From NCBI GenBank assembly GCA_934230965.1, contig CAKQFW010000118.1:1-6511 (forward strand): a stretch of 6,511 nucleotides of DNA, given 5' to 3'. Within the stretch, counting starts at the first letter, position 1, and every line of letters begins with the position of its first letter. Below, piece by piece: positions 1 through 6,511 of the stretch. The notes beneath the pieces are model-generated. The model was not told the origin of the DNA, made no database searches, and saw only the letters and a list, made by a program, of their open reading frames with translations. The stretch is from an uncultured Prevotella sp. (GTDB lineage: Bacteria > Bacteroidota > Bacteroidia > Bacteroidales > Bacteroidaceae). The position numbers and the translations under genes were made by a program.

Positions 1-1
1 G

Positions 2-1405
2 CTTTACAGTCATCAAAATGGGCAACGACAGTTGGCCGAAGGCATCGACACCACAAAGACCTTCTTCTCAGAAATGTTGCAAGAGGCGGGCTACGAAACA
101 GCAGTGGTGGGCAAGTGGCACATGTCGTGCCGACCTAAGGGCTTCAGCTTCTATCACATACTGAACGACCAAGGGCAATATTACAATCCCACGTTTGCTT
201 CGACCGGACATTATGGCGAGTATAAACAGGAGATGGGATATGTTACCGACCTCATCACCCAGCATGCCATTGGTTTCCTTAACCAGCGCAACACGCAAAA
301 GCCGTTCTGCCTATTGGTGCATCACAAGGCTCCGCATCGCATCTGGATGCCCAGCACAAAGCATGTGGGCAAGTATGCTGACGTAACGTTTCCGCTGCCC
401 GAAACCTTCTGGGACAATTATGAAACACGTGGAGAGGCGGCGCGCACACAGAAAATGTCGATTGACGAATATATGGAACTGGTGCGCGACCTGAAGGTGC
501 CTGAAATGTACAACCCTAACACCGTTGAGGGCAAAGACTCGTATGCCGGCCTACAGAGCGAGATGGGACGCATGACCCCACAGCAACGCGAAGTCATTGA
601 TGCCTACTATATGCCGCGCAACCGCGAGTTTTTAAAGCAAAACCTTACGGGAAAGGCGCTGGTTGAATGGAAATATCAAAACTATATACGCGACTACATG
701 GCAGTGATAGCATCGGTTGATGAGAGTGTGGGGCAGCTGCTCGATTATCTCGACGACCACCATCTTACCGATAACACCATCATTGTTTACACCTCTGACC
801 AAGGCTTTTATATGGGCGAACACGGCTGGTTTGACAAGAGGTTTATGTATGAAGAGTCGTTTCATACGCCGCTCATCATCAGCTATCCCAAGCATATCAA
901 GCCCGGAACGCAATGTAACCAGATGGTGCAGAACATCGACTATGCTCCTACGTTCCTCGACTTGGCACAACTGGCAAAGCCTACGTACATGCCAGGCACA
1001 TCGCTACAACCCTTGTTTGCGGGCGAGCCTGTGAAGAAGTGGCGCAAGAGCCTGTATTATCATTATTACGATTATCCTACCTATCACCTTGTGCGCAAGC
1101 ACGATGGCGTGCGCACCGAGCGCTATAAGCTGATACATTTTTATGGCAAGGGTGGCGAGCGCGCTGTGCAAGAAAACAAGTATCAGCGCGAGAAGGGTAC
1201 GTCTGAATATGGCTGCTTCCAGTATCTCAAGTCGATAAACTATATTGCCGACGATGCCGATATCGACTATTATGAGCTGTATGACCTGAAAACCGACCCC
1301 AACGAGCTGCATAACCTCTATGGGAAACCAGGCACCGAGAAGGTGGAAAAGGAACTGAAGAAGCTGCTGGCCAACTATCGTAAGAACCTAAAGGTGGACG
1401 AATAA
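2..1405 (+). CDS. Sulfatase, probable N-acetylglucosamine-6-sulfatase / mucin-desulfating type (5' partial)
   Basis: Sulfatase of the alkaline-phosphatase superfamily (S1), which hydrolyses sulfate esters, probably on host glycans in the periplasm. The frame is open to the left edge, so 467 C-terminal residues are present. The N-terminal part with the metal-binding Asp pair and the formylglycine C/S-x-P-S-R motif lies outside the window. Visible family marks, numbered from the first codon at nt 2, are GKWHM (Lys38, His40), the KAPH segment (His112), TSDQG (Asp266, Gln267) and the FDKRFMYEES block (Lys279). The C-terminal subdomain has VRTERYKLIHFYG and YELYDLKTDPNE. The TSDQGFYMGEHGWFDKR stretch is typical of the GlcNAc-6-sulfatase-like branch that includes Bacteroides GlcNAc-6-sulfatases and the Prevotella mucin-desulfating enzyme. 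The substrate is inferred from this resemblance alone. A TTG at nt 32 is not the start, because coding sequence with family-like residues (YSHQNG) continues upstream of it. A second sulfatase follows 99 bp downstream. Confidence 0.93.
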   Translation, partial: LYSHQNGQRQLAEGIDTTKTFFSEMLQEAGYETAVVGKWHMSCRPKGFSFYHILNDQGQYYNPTFASTGHYGEYKQEMGYVTDLITQHAIGFLNQRNTQKPFCLLVHHKAPHRIWMPSTKHVGKYADVTFPLPETFWDNYETRGEAARTQKMSIDEYMELVRDLKVPEMYNPNTVEGKDSYAGLQSEMGRMTPQQREVIDAYYMPRNREFLKQNLTGKALVEWKYQNYIRDYMAVIASVDESVGQLLDYLDDHHLTDNTIIVYTSDQGFYMGEHGWFDKRFMYEESFHTPLIISYPKHIKPGTQCNQMVQNIDYAPTFLDLAQLAKPTYMPGTSLQPLFAGEPVKKWRKSLYYHYYDYPTYHLVRKHDGVRTERYKLIHFYGKGGERAVQENKYQREKGTSEYGCFQYLKSINYIADDADIDYYELYDLKTDPNELHNLYGKPGTEKVEKELKKLLANYRKNLKVDE

Positions 1406-1441
1406 AGGTGCAATGGCTAATAACTTCTCTTTTTAACAGCG

Positions 1442-1475
1442 AATAACGTTGTTTTAATTTCCAATAACGTTGTTT
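1442..1475. repeat. Exact 13-bp direct repeat with 21-bp period between the two sulfatase genes
   Basis: AATAACGTTGTTT occurs at 1442-1454 and again at 1463-1475, so the copies start 21 bp apart, about two DNA turns. Each contains the palindromic core AACGTT. A degenerate third match (AATAAC, 9 of 13 positions) begins at 1419. The second copy ends 29 bp before the ATG of the downstream sulfatase. The spacing would suit a DNA-binding regulator on one face of the helix, but no such protein is encoded nearby and the function is inferred. I found no convincing Bacteroidota-type promoter (TTTG plus TAnnTTTG) in this gap. Confidence 0.6.
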
Positions 1476-1504
1476 CAACTCCATACATATAAATACAATG
1501 TGGT

Positions 1505-3052
1505 ATGAATAATACAAGCAAAACAATATGGCTGGCGGGTATGGGTTTGGTGTGCTTGCCTACCATGCTATGGGCTAAAGCCAAGGGGCCTAAACAAAAA
1601 GCACCGAAGCCCAACATCCTGTTCATTATGTGCGATGATATGGGGTATGGCGATTTGGCTTGCTATGGTCAGCCTTACATCCACACGCCCCACATCGACC
1701 AGATGGCCCGCGAAGGTATGCGCTTTACGCAAGCATATGCAGGGTCGCCCGTGTCGGCACCCTCACGTGCCACGCTTATGACGGGGCAGCACACGGGCCA
1801 CACGCATGTGCGTGGCAACAAAGAGTATTGGCGCGGTGTGCCTATGGTGCAGTATGGGCAGAACGAAGATTATGCCATCGTGGGGCAAGAACCTTACGAC
1901 CCGCAGCACAAAATTCTGCCCGAGATACTGAAAGACAATGGCTATACCACGGGCGTGTTTGGCAAGTGGGCGGGCGGATACGAAGGCTCGGCCTCGACAC
2001 CCGACAAGCGTGGCGTAGACGAGTTTTATGGATACATCTGCCAGTTTCAGGCTCACCTCTACTATCCCAACTTCTTAAACCGTTATAGTAAGGCGATGGG
2101 CGACACGGCGGTGGTGCGCGAGGTGATGGAGCAAAACATTCTGCACCCTATGTTTGGCAAAGATTACTTCAAACGCAAGCAGTATTCGGCACGCATCATT
2201 CATGATAAGGCGCTGCAATGGATTGACCAACAAGAGGCCCATCAGCCCTTCGTGGGCTTCTTTACCTACACGCTGCCGCATGCCGAACTGGCACAACCCG
2301 AAGACTCTATCTTGGAAAACTATCAAAAGAAGTTTTTTGTTGATAAGACATGGGGCGGATGGGAAGACTCAAGATACAATGCTGTGGTGCACACCCATGC
2401 GCAGTTTGCGGGCATGATAACGCGCCTCGACCAATATGTGGGCGAGATATTTGCAAAACTGAAAGCTAAAGGGCTGGATAAAAACACCATCGTTATCTTT
2501 ACCTCTGACAATGGCCCACACGAAGAAGGAGGCGCCGACCCCGAATTCTTTGGACGTGATGGTAAATTAAAAGGCTTGAAACGACAGTGCTATGAGGGCG
2601 GCATACGCATACCTTTCATAGCGTGGTGGCCCGAATATATCAAGGCAGGGGCGGTAAACGATATACCGTTTGCCTTCTACGACCTCATGCCCACGTTCTG
2701 CGACTTGGCTGGCATCAAGCATTTTGCCAAGCGTTACACCAATAAGAAGTTGCCGGGCGATGGCTTTGATGGCATCTCTATTGCCCCCACACTCTTGGGA
2801 AAGGATGCTGAACAGAAGCAGCATGAGTATCTGTATTGGGAGTTTCATGAAACTGACCAGATAGGTGTGCGAAAGGGCAACTGGAAACTGGTGGTGGTGA
2901 AAGGCGAGCCCCGACTCTACAATCTCGCCACCGATATTCATGAAGACCATGATGTATCGAGCCAGCATCCTGAGGTGTTAGCCCAACTGTTGGCCGCCAT
3001 TAAGAAGGAACATACCGAGAGCGCCGACTTTAAAATCACTCTGCCGCAATAG
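1505..3052 (+). CDS. Secreted S1-family sulfatase, serine-type (arylsulfatase A / GalNAc- or galactose-sulfatase-like)
   Basis: Complete 515-residue sulfatase that hydrolyses sulfate esters, probably on host or dietary glycans. Residues 1-24 form a signal peptide with a likely cut after LWA; Cys17 is not in a lipobox, so a soluble periplasmic enzyme is expected. The mature N-terminus has PNILFIMCDDMGYGD (metal-binding Asp44, Asp45). The sulfatase signature S-A-P-S-R-A-T-L-M-T-G starts at Ser84, the residue to be converted to formylglycine. A serine here implies activation by a radical-SAM anaerobic sulfatase-maturating enzyme, which is not encoded in the window. Other active-site marks are GKW (Lys154), LPHAEL (His259), TSDNGPH (Asp335, Asn336) and GLKR (Lys359). 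The C-terminal subdomain carries RKGNWKLVV and LYNLATDIHEDHDV. The TGHTHVRGN and DEFYGYICQFQAHLYYPNFL stretches resemble Bacteroidota arylsulfatases annotated as N-acetylgalactosamine- or galactose-sulfatases; the exact substrate cannot be read. The ATG at 1505 is chosen because it directly precedes the signal peptide. No Shine-Dalgarno is seen, as is usual in this phylum. Confidence 0.95.
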   Translation: MNNTSKTIWLAGMGLVCLPTMLWAKAKGPKQKAPKPNILFIMCDDMGYGDLACYGQPYIHTPHIDQMAREGMRFTQAYAGSPVSAPSRATLMTGQHTGHTHVRGNKEYWRGVPMVQYGQNEDYAIVGQEPYDPQHKILPEILKDNGYTTGVFGKWAGGYEGSASTPDKRGVDEFYGYICQFQAHLYYPNFLNRYSKAMGDTAVVREVMEQNILHPMFGKDYFKRKQYSARIIHDKALQWIDQQEAHQPFVGFFTYTLPHAELAQPEDSILENYQKKFFVDKTWGGWEDSRYNAVVHTHAQFAGMITRLDQYVGEIFAKLKAKGLDKNTIVIFTSDNGPHEEGGADPEFFGRDGKLKGLKRQCYEGGIRIPFIAWWPEYIKAGAVNDIPFAFYDLMPTFCDLAGIKHFAKRYTNKKLPGDGFDGISIAPTLLGKDAEQKQHEYLYWEFHETDQIGVRKGNWKLVVVKGEPRLYNLATDIHEDHDVSSQHPEVLAQLLAAIKKEHTESADFKITLPQ

Positions 3053-3109
3053 TGATTTACTTCAAGTTTCGCTTGTCTTCGATATTTGATACTTCGGTTA
3101 TATAATTGC

Positions 3110-3157
3110 AAAAAGCCGCTTATCGCGATAAACAATACTCGTGATAAGCGGCTTTTT
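3110..3157. terminator. Bidirectional intrinsic terminator between convergent genes
   Basis: A perfect 15-bp inverted repeat pairs AAAAAGCCGCTTATC (3110-3124) with GATAAGCGGCTTTTT (3143-3157). It extends inward by a G-T pair and three more pairs (3125-3128 with 3139-3142), leaving a 10-nt loop. The stem is GC-rich in its middle and flanked by A5 on the left and T5 on the right, so a U-tract follows the hairpin in both reading directions. It sits 57 bp after the sulfatase stop and 8 bp beyond the stop of the thiamine pyrophosphokinase on the other strand, where one terminator would serve both units. The rest of the 113-bp gap (3053-3109) shows no other structure. Confidence 0.93.
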
Positions 3158-3165
3158 GTTGTGTC

Positions 3166-3792
3166 TTACTCCGCCTCGTAGGTGCGAAACACAAGATAGG
3201 TGCCGTTGGCTGTGATGCTAAACGGGTCGGTTAAGGCTTCGTTTAGCGTCGTTTGCCACCAGGTTTTGGCCGCAAAGACGGGCCACTTCAAACCTGTGCT
3301 TTGCATCTCGGTGCAATCAATGTTGAACAGGCTCACCTGTTGTCCTTTAAACGAAGCAAAGCTTTGTGTGCCTTGTACGGCCAGAAAGGTGCCGTAGTCG
3401 GTGTACAGAGTGGGGCGTATGTGCAAGGTTTGTACGTAATAGGCCAGCAAACTAATGTTGCCCAGCGTGTGATCTTCGCGTTTGCCTGTGGCGCCCACGT
3501 AGGCTATCTTTCGTGCGCCGAGCTGCATGCAGAAGCGGGTGGCCTTCGTCATATCGTTATAGTCTTGCTCGTCTTCCAGATGCAAGAGGCTTGCACACTG
3601 CTGTTTCAGCGCCTCGGGCAGCGAGTCGCCATCGCCCACAATGGCATCGGGGGCTTTGGTGCCACGGCTCAATACAGCCTGAGCCGCGCCATCGCAACAG
3701 CATAGGTACGAGGCATTGTCGATGATTGATAATGGCAAAGGGTGCGTAGGAAATGCTCCGTTGCACACTATTACTGCATCATACTTTTCCAT
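3166..3792 (-). CDS. thiN: Thiamine pyrophosphokinase
   Basis: Transfers pyrophosphate from ATP to thiamine, giving thiamine diphosphate in the cytoplasm. The 208-residue length is normal for the bacterial family. The N-terminal catalytic domain shows CDGAAQ (Asp34), PDAIVGDGDSL (Asp49, Asp54, Asp56), EQDYNDMTKA (Asp77, Asp80) and GATGKREDHTLGN (residues 100-112, Asp107), which are the family's Asp-rich Mg-ATP and thiamine-binding motifs. The C-terminal thiamine-binding domain is seen from about residue 149, with GQQVSLF and GLKWPVF, ending in a strand with NGTYLVF. Its start lies 22 nt inside the end of the upstream transporter gene, so translation is probably coupled. As last gene of the receptor-transporter-kinase set it would trap imported thiamine as the charged diphosphate. 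In B. subtilis the family name is ThiN; the Bacteroidota form has also been called Tnr3-like. Transcription ends at the hairpin just downstream. Confidence 0.95.
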   Translation of the reverse strand: MEKYDAVIVCNGAFPTHPLPLSIIDNASYLCCCDGAAQAVLSRGTKAPDAIVGDGDSLPEALKQQCASLLHLEDEQDYNDMTKATRFCMQLGARKIAYVGATGKREDHTLGNISLLAYYVQTLHIRPTLYTDYGTFLAVQGTQSFASFKGQQVSLFNIDCTEMQSTGLKWPVFAAKTWWQTTLNEALTDPFSITANGTYLVFRTYEAE

Positions 3793-4355
3793 TTTCTATA
3801 TCCTAAAACAGCTACAACCACATACAGTCCGTACAGGCCCGCCTTGAAGGGTATGCCTTTAACCACATACAGATAGCAGCAAACAATGTCTACCACAATC
3901 CAGAAGCCCCACTGCTCGATATATTTGCGAGCCAGTGCCCACAGACCCACGAAGCTCAAGGCATTGGTGAAGGCATCGCACAAGGGTATGGTGCTGTTGG
4001 TGTAGGTTACCAAAACATAATAGGTGGCGGCCCAAATAACGAAAAACGCCACCGTGGCTGGCAGATACAGTCGGCTGGGCATGCGTGTGATGGGCATGTC
4101 GCCGCTTTGCTCTTGCCCATGCTTGCGCCCAAACTTCCATACGGCGTAACCGTAGAGGGCGGCCAAGGTATAGTAAACGGCCATGCCCGCATCGCCATAC
4201 AGGCCGTGTGTCCAGTATAGCCACACGTCAAGGGCGGGCATAATGATGCCCACTATCCACAGGGCTATGCTGGCCTTGTATTCGAGCACAAGGTAGATAA
4301 TGCCAAGAATGGTGGTGGTGATGTCGAGCCAATGGGCTGAAAGGTATTCAATCAT
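3771..4355 (-). CDS. pnuT: PnuC-family transporter, probable thiamine transporter PnuT
   Basis: Inner-membrane vitamin transporter of 194 residues. Hydrophobic segments are visible at about residues 9-26, 29-48, 57-74, 98-116, 129-142, 149-166 and 170-186. This fits the seven-helix, 3+1+3 plan of PnuC proteins. Family-like features include the aromatic N-terminal helices (IMPALDVWLYW, GLYGDAGMAVYY) and the second half WGFWIVVDIVCCYLYVVKG. PnuC members carry nicotinamide riboside, riboflavin or thiamine by facilitated diffusion driven by phosphorylation inside the cell. Placement between a TonB-dependent receptor and thiamine pyrophosphokinase, with a 22-nt overlap into the kinase, points to thiamine (PnuT); this is established as a recurring Bacteroidota arrangement in comparative studies of thiamine regulons. 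The substrate therefore rests on context. The ATG at 4355 lies only 5 nt after a tandem octamer array, and no Shine-Dalgarno is visible. Annotation as a nicotinamide mononucleotide transporter would be a common but less fitting label. Confidence 0.92.
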   Translation of the reverse strand: MIEYLSAHWLDITTTILGIIYLVLEYKASIALWIVGIIMPALDVWLYWTHGLYGDAGMAVYYTLAALYGYAVWKFGRKHGQEQSGDMPITRMPSRLYLPATVAFFVIWAATYYVLVTYTNSTIPLCDAFTNALSFVGLWALARKYIEQWGFWIVVDIVCCYLYVVKGIPFKAGLYGLYVVVAVLGYRKWKSMMQ

Positions 4356-4360
4356 TTCTT

Positions 4361-4507
4361 AGTTGACAAGTTGACGAGTAAACGAGTTGACGAGTAGACG
4401 AGTTAACGAGTAGACGAGTTGACGAGTTGACAAGCTGCTACCAGGCCCAACAATAGAGCAGCAAAACTATCAGCTCGTCAACTCGTCAACTTGTCAACTC
4501 GTCAACT
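4361..4507. repeat. Inverted pair of 8-bp tandem repeat arrays filling the receptor-pnuT gap
   Basis: The 155-bp gap between the receptor and pnuT (4356-4510) is nearly all repeat. On the + strand, nine adjoining 8-bp units of TTGACGAG type occupy 4363-4434. After a 39-bp spacer (4435-4473), four units of the reverse complement (CTCGTCAA type) occupy 4474-4505. Both ends carry matching AG/CT dinucleotides (4361-4362, 4506-4507). All 13 units fit T[T/A][G/A]AC[G/A]AG; the other five positions never vary. The spacer adds an inner stem, GCTGCT (4434-4439) with AGCAGC (4457-4462). In the mRNA, read on the - strand, this gives a long hairpin with several possible registers, starting 3 nt after the receptor stop and ending 5 nt before the pnuT ATG. 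It could affect mRNA stability, partial termination or pnuT translation, or be a dispersed intergenic element; the sequence does not decide. Confidence 0.9.
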
Positions 4508-4510
4508 AAA

Positions 4511-6511
4511 TTAGAACTTCAAAGTAACGTGTCCCATGACATTAAAGCCAGCCATAGGCATGTAGGTCATGGCAGCGTAGCGCTGTCCGCCGTTATACCA
4601 GCCATACCATGTATAGCCGTTAGCGGCATAGTGGCGGTTAAAGATGTTGTTAAAGTCGAGACCCAACTTCACGTTCTTGATGCCAGCAGCCTTTGTTACG
4701 TCGCTCTGGAAGCTCAGCTGCAGGTCGCTCTGCGAGTAGCAGGGCAGCGAGCGCTCGTCGCTCTCAGTGTTGTCAACATACTGCTTGCTTACAAAGTTGG
4801 TGTGCCATGTAGCGGCAAAGCCCTGGTAGTGGAAGTCGATAAAGCCATTCAAGATAGCCGAGGGCGAGTAAGCCAATGTTGACTTGTCGTAGTGGTTGTT
4901 GTGTACCGAACCAGCTTCGTCCCAGCTTTCTACCTCTTCGTCCCAGTTCTTAATCTTGTTCTGGCTCAGGGCAGCGTTACCTTGCAGGCTCAACCATGAC
5001 AGGGGGCTCCATCCAGCGCTCAGCTCTACGCCCATACGATACGAGTCTTTGATGTTTGTGGTCAGCGGCTCGCCTATGTCGCTCAGCTTACCAGTCTGCA
5101 CCAGCTGGTTGTCATAGCTCATATAGTAGAAGTTGGCGCCAGCAAACCAGTTGCTGCCAGTATACTGATAGCCAAACTCAGTGTCGATCAGCTTCTCTGC
5201 TTTGGGCAATTCGCTGCCACCGTTATCGGTATAGTTGTTGCGTTCGGGCTCGCGGTTGCTCATGGCTACCGAAGCGTAAGCCTTGTGTGCACCGTTGGTA
5301 TAGCTGATACCAGCCTTGGGGTTGAAGAAGTTAAACTTCTCGTCTACGTTCAGTACATAGTTAACATACTTGCCGTCTTTCTTCACAAATTTGTCGTTCA
5401 GGCCGTCGGTAGTATAATCTACGTGGCGATACTGCACATCGGCAAACACGTTCCAGTGCTCTAAGAAGCTATAAGTAGCCTTGATAAAGGCGCTGTAGTC
5501 GTTCTTATCGGCATCCGAGTCGTAATACTTATACTTGCCGTTCTTGTCAAAATACTTCTGCTCCAGTTCTTGGTTGCCAATGTAGGTAAGGTAACCCCAG
5601 TGGTTGCAAGAGAAGCGCTGCAGGTTGGTACCTGCCATTACGTCCCAGTTGTCGTTCTTAAAGGTTACGTTATACACCAGTCCGTAGGCGTTCTGTGTCA
5701 AGCCTTTTTTACGAATAGCGTCGTCTTTATAATCCTTGTTTTCGGGCAAACCAAACTTCTTAGCCAGCGAGGTCTGGTGCTTCAGCTCCTTATAGTAGCC
5801 CAGGCCGTAGGTGTAGTGCAGGGCCAAGTTGTGGCTCCACTGTGCCGACGGTGTCCATGCTGCCGAAAGAATGTTGTGGTTCTGATAGAAGTTGTCGGTG
5901 GTGTGTTGCCACTTGCTACCGTCGCGCAGCGTGTAGCGCTGTGTTTGATAGTTGCCAGCAGCCCATCCAGCGGGGTCGTATACCACGTCTTCTACCAGCG
6001 TGTTTACGCGTCCCAGTCCAGCTTCCCACAGGTCTTTGTACGAGTGAATGTTGGGGAACAAGCCATTAGTGTTATAGTCGCTGGTCATTACACCGTTCCA
6101 TGCCTGGCCAGTCTTCTCAAAGTTGCCAATGTTCTTATAGCGTATTTGGAAGTTGTCGCCCAGCCAAGTAAGGCCACCATAGTAAGAGCCTGCGCGGCCA
6201 TCGGTAGCATTAACATAGCCCTGTGTGGCGCTCTCGTGGTAGGCTCCGTCAAAGATAAGGTGCTTGTCCAGCAAGCCTGTTGAGAAGCTGATGCCTGTGT
6301 TATAGGTGCCAAACGAGCCGTATGAGCCAGTGAGCTCGGCTGTAGGTATGAGCGAGGGGGTAGCTGTAGCAAACGAGATGCTACCGCCAAAGGCGCCATC
6401 GCCGTTGGTCGATGTTCCTACACCGCGCTGTATCTGTGCGCTACCCATCAGTGCGCTGTAGCTGTTCATGTTAGCCCAGAACACCGACTGGTCTTCGGGC
6501 GAGTTGAGGCA
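4511..6511 (-). CDS. TonB-dependent outer-membrane receptor, probable thiamine receptor (5' partial)
   Basis: Outer-membrane active transporter powered by TonB-ExbBD. The frame is open to the right edge, leaving 666 C-terminal residues. The signal peptide, TonB box and most of the plug domain are beyond the window. Family members run near 780-800 residues, so roughly 110-130 are missing. Visible near the start is the end of the plug, with QIQRGVGTSTNGDGAFGGS at residues 26-44 counted from the right edge. A long beta-barrel follows, with alternating aromatic and polar strands, many Tyr/Trp/Asn residues and Asp/Lys-rich loops. It closes with the C-terminal beta-signal FNVMGHVTLKF, which ends in the Phe used for BAM assembly. 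An apparent first Met comes from a GTG codon at 6484 and is not the true start. The gene is the first of three with pnuT and thiamine pyrophosphokinase, so thiamine or a derivative is the likely ligand (the OMR1-type receptor of THI-box regulons). The ligand is inferred from context. Confidence 0.93.
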   Translation of the reverse strand, partial: CLNSPEDQSVFWANMNSYSALMGSAQIQRGVGTSTNGDGAFGGSISFATATPSLIPTAELTGSYGSFGTYNTGISFSTGLLDKHLIFDGAYHESATQGYVNATDGRAGSYYGGLTWLGDNFQIRYKNIGNFEKTGQAWNGVMTSDYNTNGLFPNIHSYKDLWEAGLGRVNTLVEDVVYDPAGWAAGNYQTQRYTLRDGSKWQHTTDNFYQNHNILSAAWTPSAQWSHNLALHYTYGLGYYKELKHQTSLAKKFGLPENKDYKDDAIRKKGLTQNAYGLVYNVTFKNDNWDVMAGTNLQRFSCNHWGYLTYIGNQELEQKYFDKNGKYKYYDSDADKNDYSAFIKATYSFLEHWNVFADVQYRHVDYTTDGLNDKFVKKDGKYVNYVLNVDEKFNFFNPKAGISYTNGAHKAYASVAMSNREPERNNYTDNGGSELPKAEKLIDTEFGYQYTGSNWFAGANFYYMSYDNQLVQTGKLSDIGEPLTTNIKDSYRMGVELSAGWSPLSWLSLQGNAALSQNKIKNWDEEVESWDEAGSVHNNHYDKSTLAYSPSAILNGFIDFHYQGFAATWHTNFVSKQYVDNTESDERSLPCYSQSDLQLSFQSDVTKAAGIKNVKLGLDFNNIFNRHYAANGYTWYGWYNGGQRYAAMTYMPMAGFNVMGHVTLKF

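Noticed and set aside
32..34. TTG at 32 as the start of the first sulfatase
   Set aside because: The frame is open to the left edge with sulfatase-like residues, and the obligatory formylglycine motif would be missing from such a protein. The gene is cut by the window.
1505..1576. Lipoprotein signal at Cys17 of the second sulfatase
   Set aside because: The residues before the Cys (Gly-Leu-Val) do not form a lipobox, and a standard signal peptidase I site (LWA) follows.
3253..3705. 150-residue + strand open frame
   Set aside because: It is antisense to thiamine pyrophosphokinase, whose motifs are unmistakable, and has no family features of its own.
4361..4507. The repeat array as a CRISPR
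   Set aside because: Units are 8 bp and directly adjoining, with no spacers between them, and no cas genes are near.
4356..4510. A TPP riboswitch in front of pnuT
   Set aside because: The gap is taken up by octamer repeats and I see no conserved THI-box segments. In this operon type it would lie before the receptor, outside the window.
5570..6283. 237-residue + strand open frame
   Set aside because: It lies entirely antisense to the receptor gene and has a low-complexity Val/Ala-rich translation with no recognisable domain; it is a shadow of the receptor's codon use.
6482..6484. GTG at 6484 as the start of the TonB-dependent receptor
   Set aside because: The frame continues to the right edge, and a start here would lack a signal peptide and nearly the whole plug domain.

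Overview
The window looks like a chromosomal piece of a Bacteroidota bacterium, most likely a Prevotella-like or Bacteroides-like gut or oral species. The grounds are the gene content (tandem serine-type sulfatases; a TonB-dependent receptor in line with a PnuC-family transporter and a thiamine pyrophosphokinase), the lack of Shine-Dalgarno sequences before the starts, and the moderate base composition. The genus is inferred and not proven.

Left half, + strand (1-3052): two sulfatase genes lie head to tail. The first is cut by the left edge and lacks its N-terminal catalytic signature. It resembles the N-acetylglucosamine-6-sulfatase / mucin-desulfating type. The second is complete, has a signal peptide and an intact serine-type S-A-P-S-R maturation motif, and resembles the arylsulfatase A / N-acetylgalactosamine or galactose sulfatase type. 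The two are distinct family members and not a recent duplication. Together they suggest removal of sulfate from host glycans (mucin or glycosaminoglycan) in the periplasm. The 99-bp gap between them holds an exact 13-bp direct repeat with a 21-bp period.

Middle (3053-3165): the convergent gene sets are separated by a strong A-stem-T hairpin that can terminate transcription from both sides.

Right half, - strand (6511 down to 3166): a three-gene thiamine salvage operon, read as TonB-dependent receptor (5' part beyond the right edge), then a PnuC-family transporter (PnuT type), then thiamine pyrophosphokinase. The last two overlap by 22 nt. The inferred route is outer-membrane uptake of thiamine, facilitated passage through the inner membrane, and trapping by pyrophosphorylation to ThDP. 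The expected TPP riboswitch would lie upstream of the receptor, outside the window.

The most unusual element is the 155-bp gap between the receptor and pnuT. It is almost filled by an 8-bp tandem repeat: nine units in one orientation, a short spacer, then four units in the opposite orientation. Across all 13 units only three of the eight positions vary. In the mRNA it would fold into a long multi-register hairpin that ends 5 nt before the pnuT start codon.
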